Shown here one piece after another: positions 6,124 through 6,657 of a stretch of 6,657 nt of DNA (positions are counted from its first letter, which is position 1; each line of letters begins with the position of its first letter). Source of the DNA: Steroidobacteraceae bacterium. GTDB lineage: Bacteria > Pseudomonadota > Gammaproteobacteria > Steroidobacterales > Steroidobacteraceae. The notes below the pieces were generated by a model. It did no database searches. It saw only the letters and a list, made by a program, of their open reading frames with translations, and was not told the DNA's origin. The DNA lies in the NCBI GenBank assembly GCA_013044085.1, contig JABEVI010000196.1:1-6657 (forward strand), read 5' to 3'. A program made the translations under genes and the position numbers.

Positions 6124-6657
6124 CTAGGAATCCGCGCCACTCACATTATCGCCAAGCGTTTGCCGAATTTTCAGCGCCAGTGCGCGCCGATCATAAGGCT
6201 TGTGCAGCAAGTTGACGCCGGCATCGACGCGCGCACGGTGGACGATCGCGTTTTCCGTGTATCCGGAGGTATACAGCACCGGCAATCCAGGCCGCAACTC
6301 CCGCACCCGCAGGGCGAGCTGCGGACCGTTCATCCCGCCCGGCATCATCACGTCCGTGAACAGCAAATCAATCGCGTGTTCGCCGCCGGCGATTTTCAAT
6401 GCATCCGGACCGTTGGTGGCCACGAGCACACGATAGCCGAGCCCTTCGAGGAGCCGCTCGGCGTGGCCCCTGACCAGGTCGTCGTCCTCGACCAGGAGAA
6501 TCGTTTCGTCGCCTTCTAGCCGCCGCGGCACGATGGTTCCCGGTTGCTCGCAATTCCCCAAGGACCCATCCTGCGCCCGCGGCAGATACAGTTTGACCAC
6601 CGTGCCGGATCCGACTTCCGAATAAACCTTCACGTTGCCGCCCGACTGTTTGGTGAA
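6124..6657 (-). CDS. Hybrid sensor histidine kinase, C-terminal part with receiver domain (5' end outside window)
   Basis: The frame is open to the window edge and gives 177 visible residues. They begin FTKQSGGNVKVYSEVGSGT and reach KLYLPR at about 27, the end of a histidine-kinase ATPase domain just after the G2 box. An internal GTG at 6633 is not a real start, because it lies inside that domain. After a linker comes a full receiver domain (about 52-168): acidic cluster EDD (57-59), phosphoacceptor Asp102 (LLFTDVMMPG), conserved Thr130/Ser131 (LYTSGY) and Lys153 (HKPY). All key receiver residues are present, so it should accept phosphate. No output or Hpt domain follows, so it probably passes phosphate onward or regulates its own kinase. 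The sensor part, the phosphorylated His and most of the ATPase domain lie outside the window. It stops 15 nt before the molybdenum hydroxylase genes on the same strand, which suggests co-transcription. The signal is unknown. Confidence 0.92.
   Translation of the reverse strand, partial: FTKQSGGNVKVYSEVGSGTVVKLYLPRAQDGSLGNCEQPGTIVPRRLEGDETILLVEDDDLVRGHAERLLEGLGYRVLVATNGPDALKIAGGEHAIDLLFTDVMMPGGMNGPQLALRVRELRPGLPVLYTSGYTENAIVHRARVDAGVNLLHKPYDRRALALKIRQTLGDNVSGADS

Noticed and set aside
4018..6519. An 833-codon open frame on the + strand, opposite the large subunit and the kinase
   Set aside because: It is antisense to two genes with clear domains and all key residues. Its translation is rich in Arg, His and Gly and shows no recognisable motif. 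Long empty frames opposite GC-rich genes are expected from codon bias.
6124..6633. A stand-alone 169-residue response regulator starting at GTG 6633
   Set aside because: The frame continues to the window edge, and the first residues are the end of a kinase ATPase domain, so this is the tail of a hybrid kinase.

Overview
The window is GC-rich, almost fully coding DNA from a Gram-negative bacterium. A TonB-dependent outer-membrane receptor requires an outer membrane. A receptor next to a tryptophan-halogenase-family gene, plus a hybrid kinase with an FTKQSGG...SEVGSGT...LYLP ATPase end and a C-terminal receiver, is typical of Alpha- and Gammaproteobacteria such as sphingomonads, caulobacters, xanthomonads and Steroidobacter-like lineages. 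The sequence alone does not fix the genus.

Layout. The left third runs on the + strand. It holds the C-terminal end of a TonB-dependent receptor (to 893), a 66-nt spacer with a perfect 15-bp hairpin (906-938), and a complete flavin-dependent halogenase-family protein (960-2462, TTG start). The right two thirds run on the - strand and read right to left: the C-terminal end of a hybrid sensor histidine kinase (6657-6124), then the three subunits of a molybdenum hydroxylase of the xanthine dehydrogenase/CO dehydrogenase family. These are the large molybdopterin subunit (6108-3823), the small 2Fe-2S subunit (3832-3362) and the medium FAD subunit (3365-2493). The halogenase and the FAD-subunit gene converge with 30 nt between their stop codons.

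How the genes work together. The - strand genes look like one transcription unit: the gaps are +15, -10 and -4 nt. The three enzyme subunits together give a complete electron path (Mo cofactor, two 2Fe-2S clusters, FAD) for a soluble cytoplasmic hydroxylase. Residues that recognise purines in mammalian xanthine oxidase are not conserved, so the substrate is probably not xanthine; it is otherwise unknown. The kinase directly upstream may sense a related signal. The receptor and halogenase form a separate unit of a kind often found in nutrient-uptake loci; the receptor's ligand and the halogenase's substrate cannot be read from the sequence.

Both edge genes are cut by the window. No RNA genes, CRISPR arrays, insertion sequences or attachment sites were seen. 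There is no gene-free stretch longer than 66 nt. I did not find a demonstrably new system. The points most worth checking are the kinase-hydroxylase coupling, the altered substrate pocket of the large subunit and the altered halide-site motif of the halogenase.
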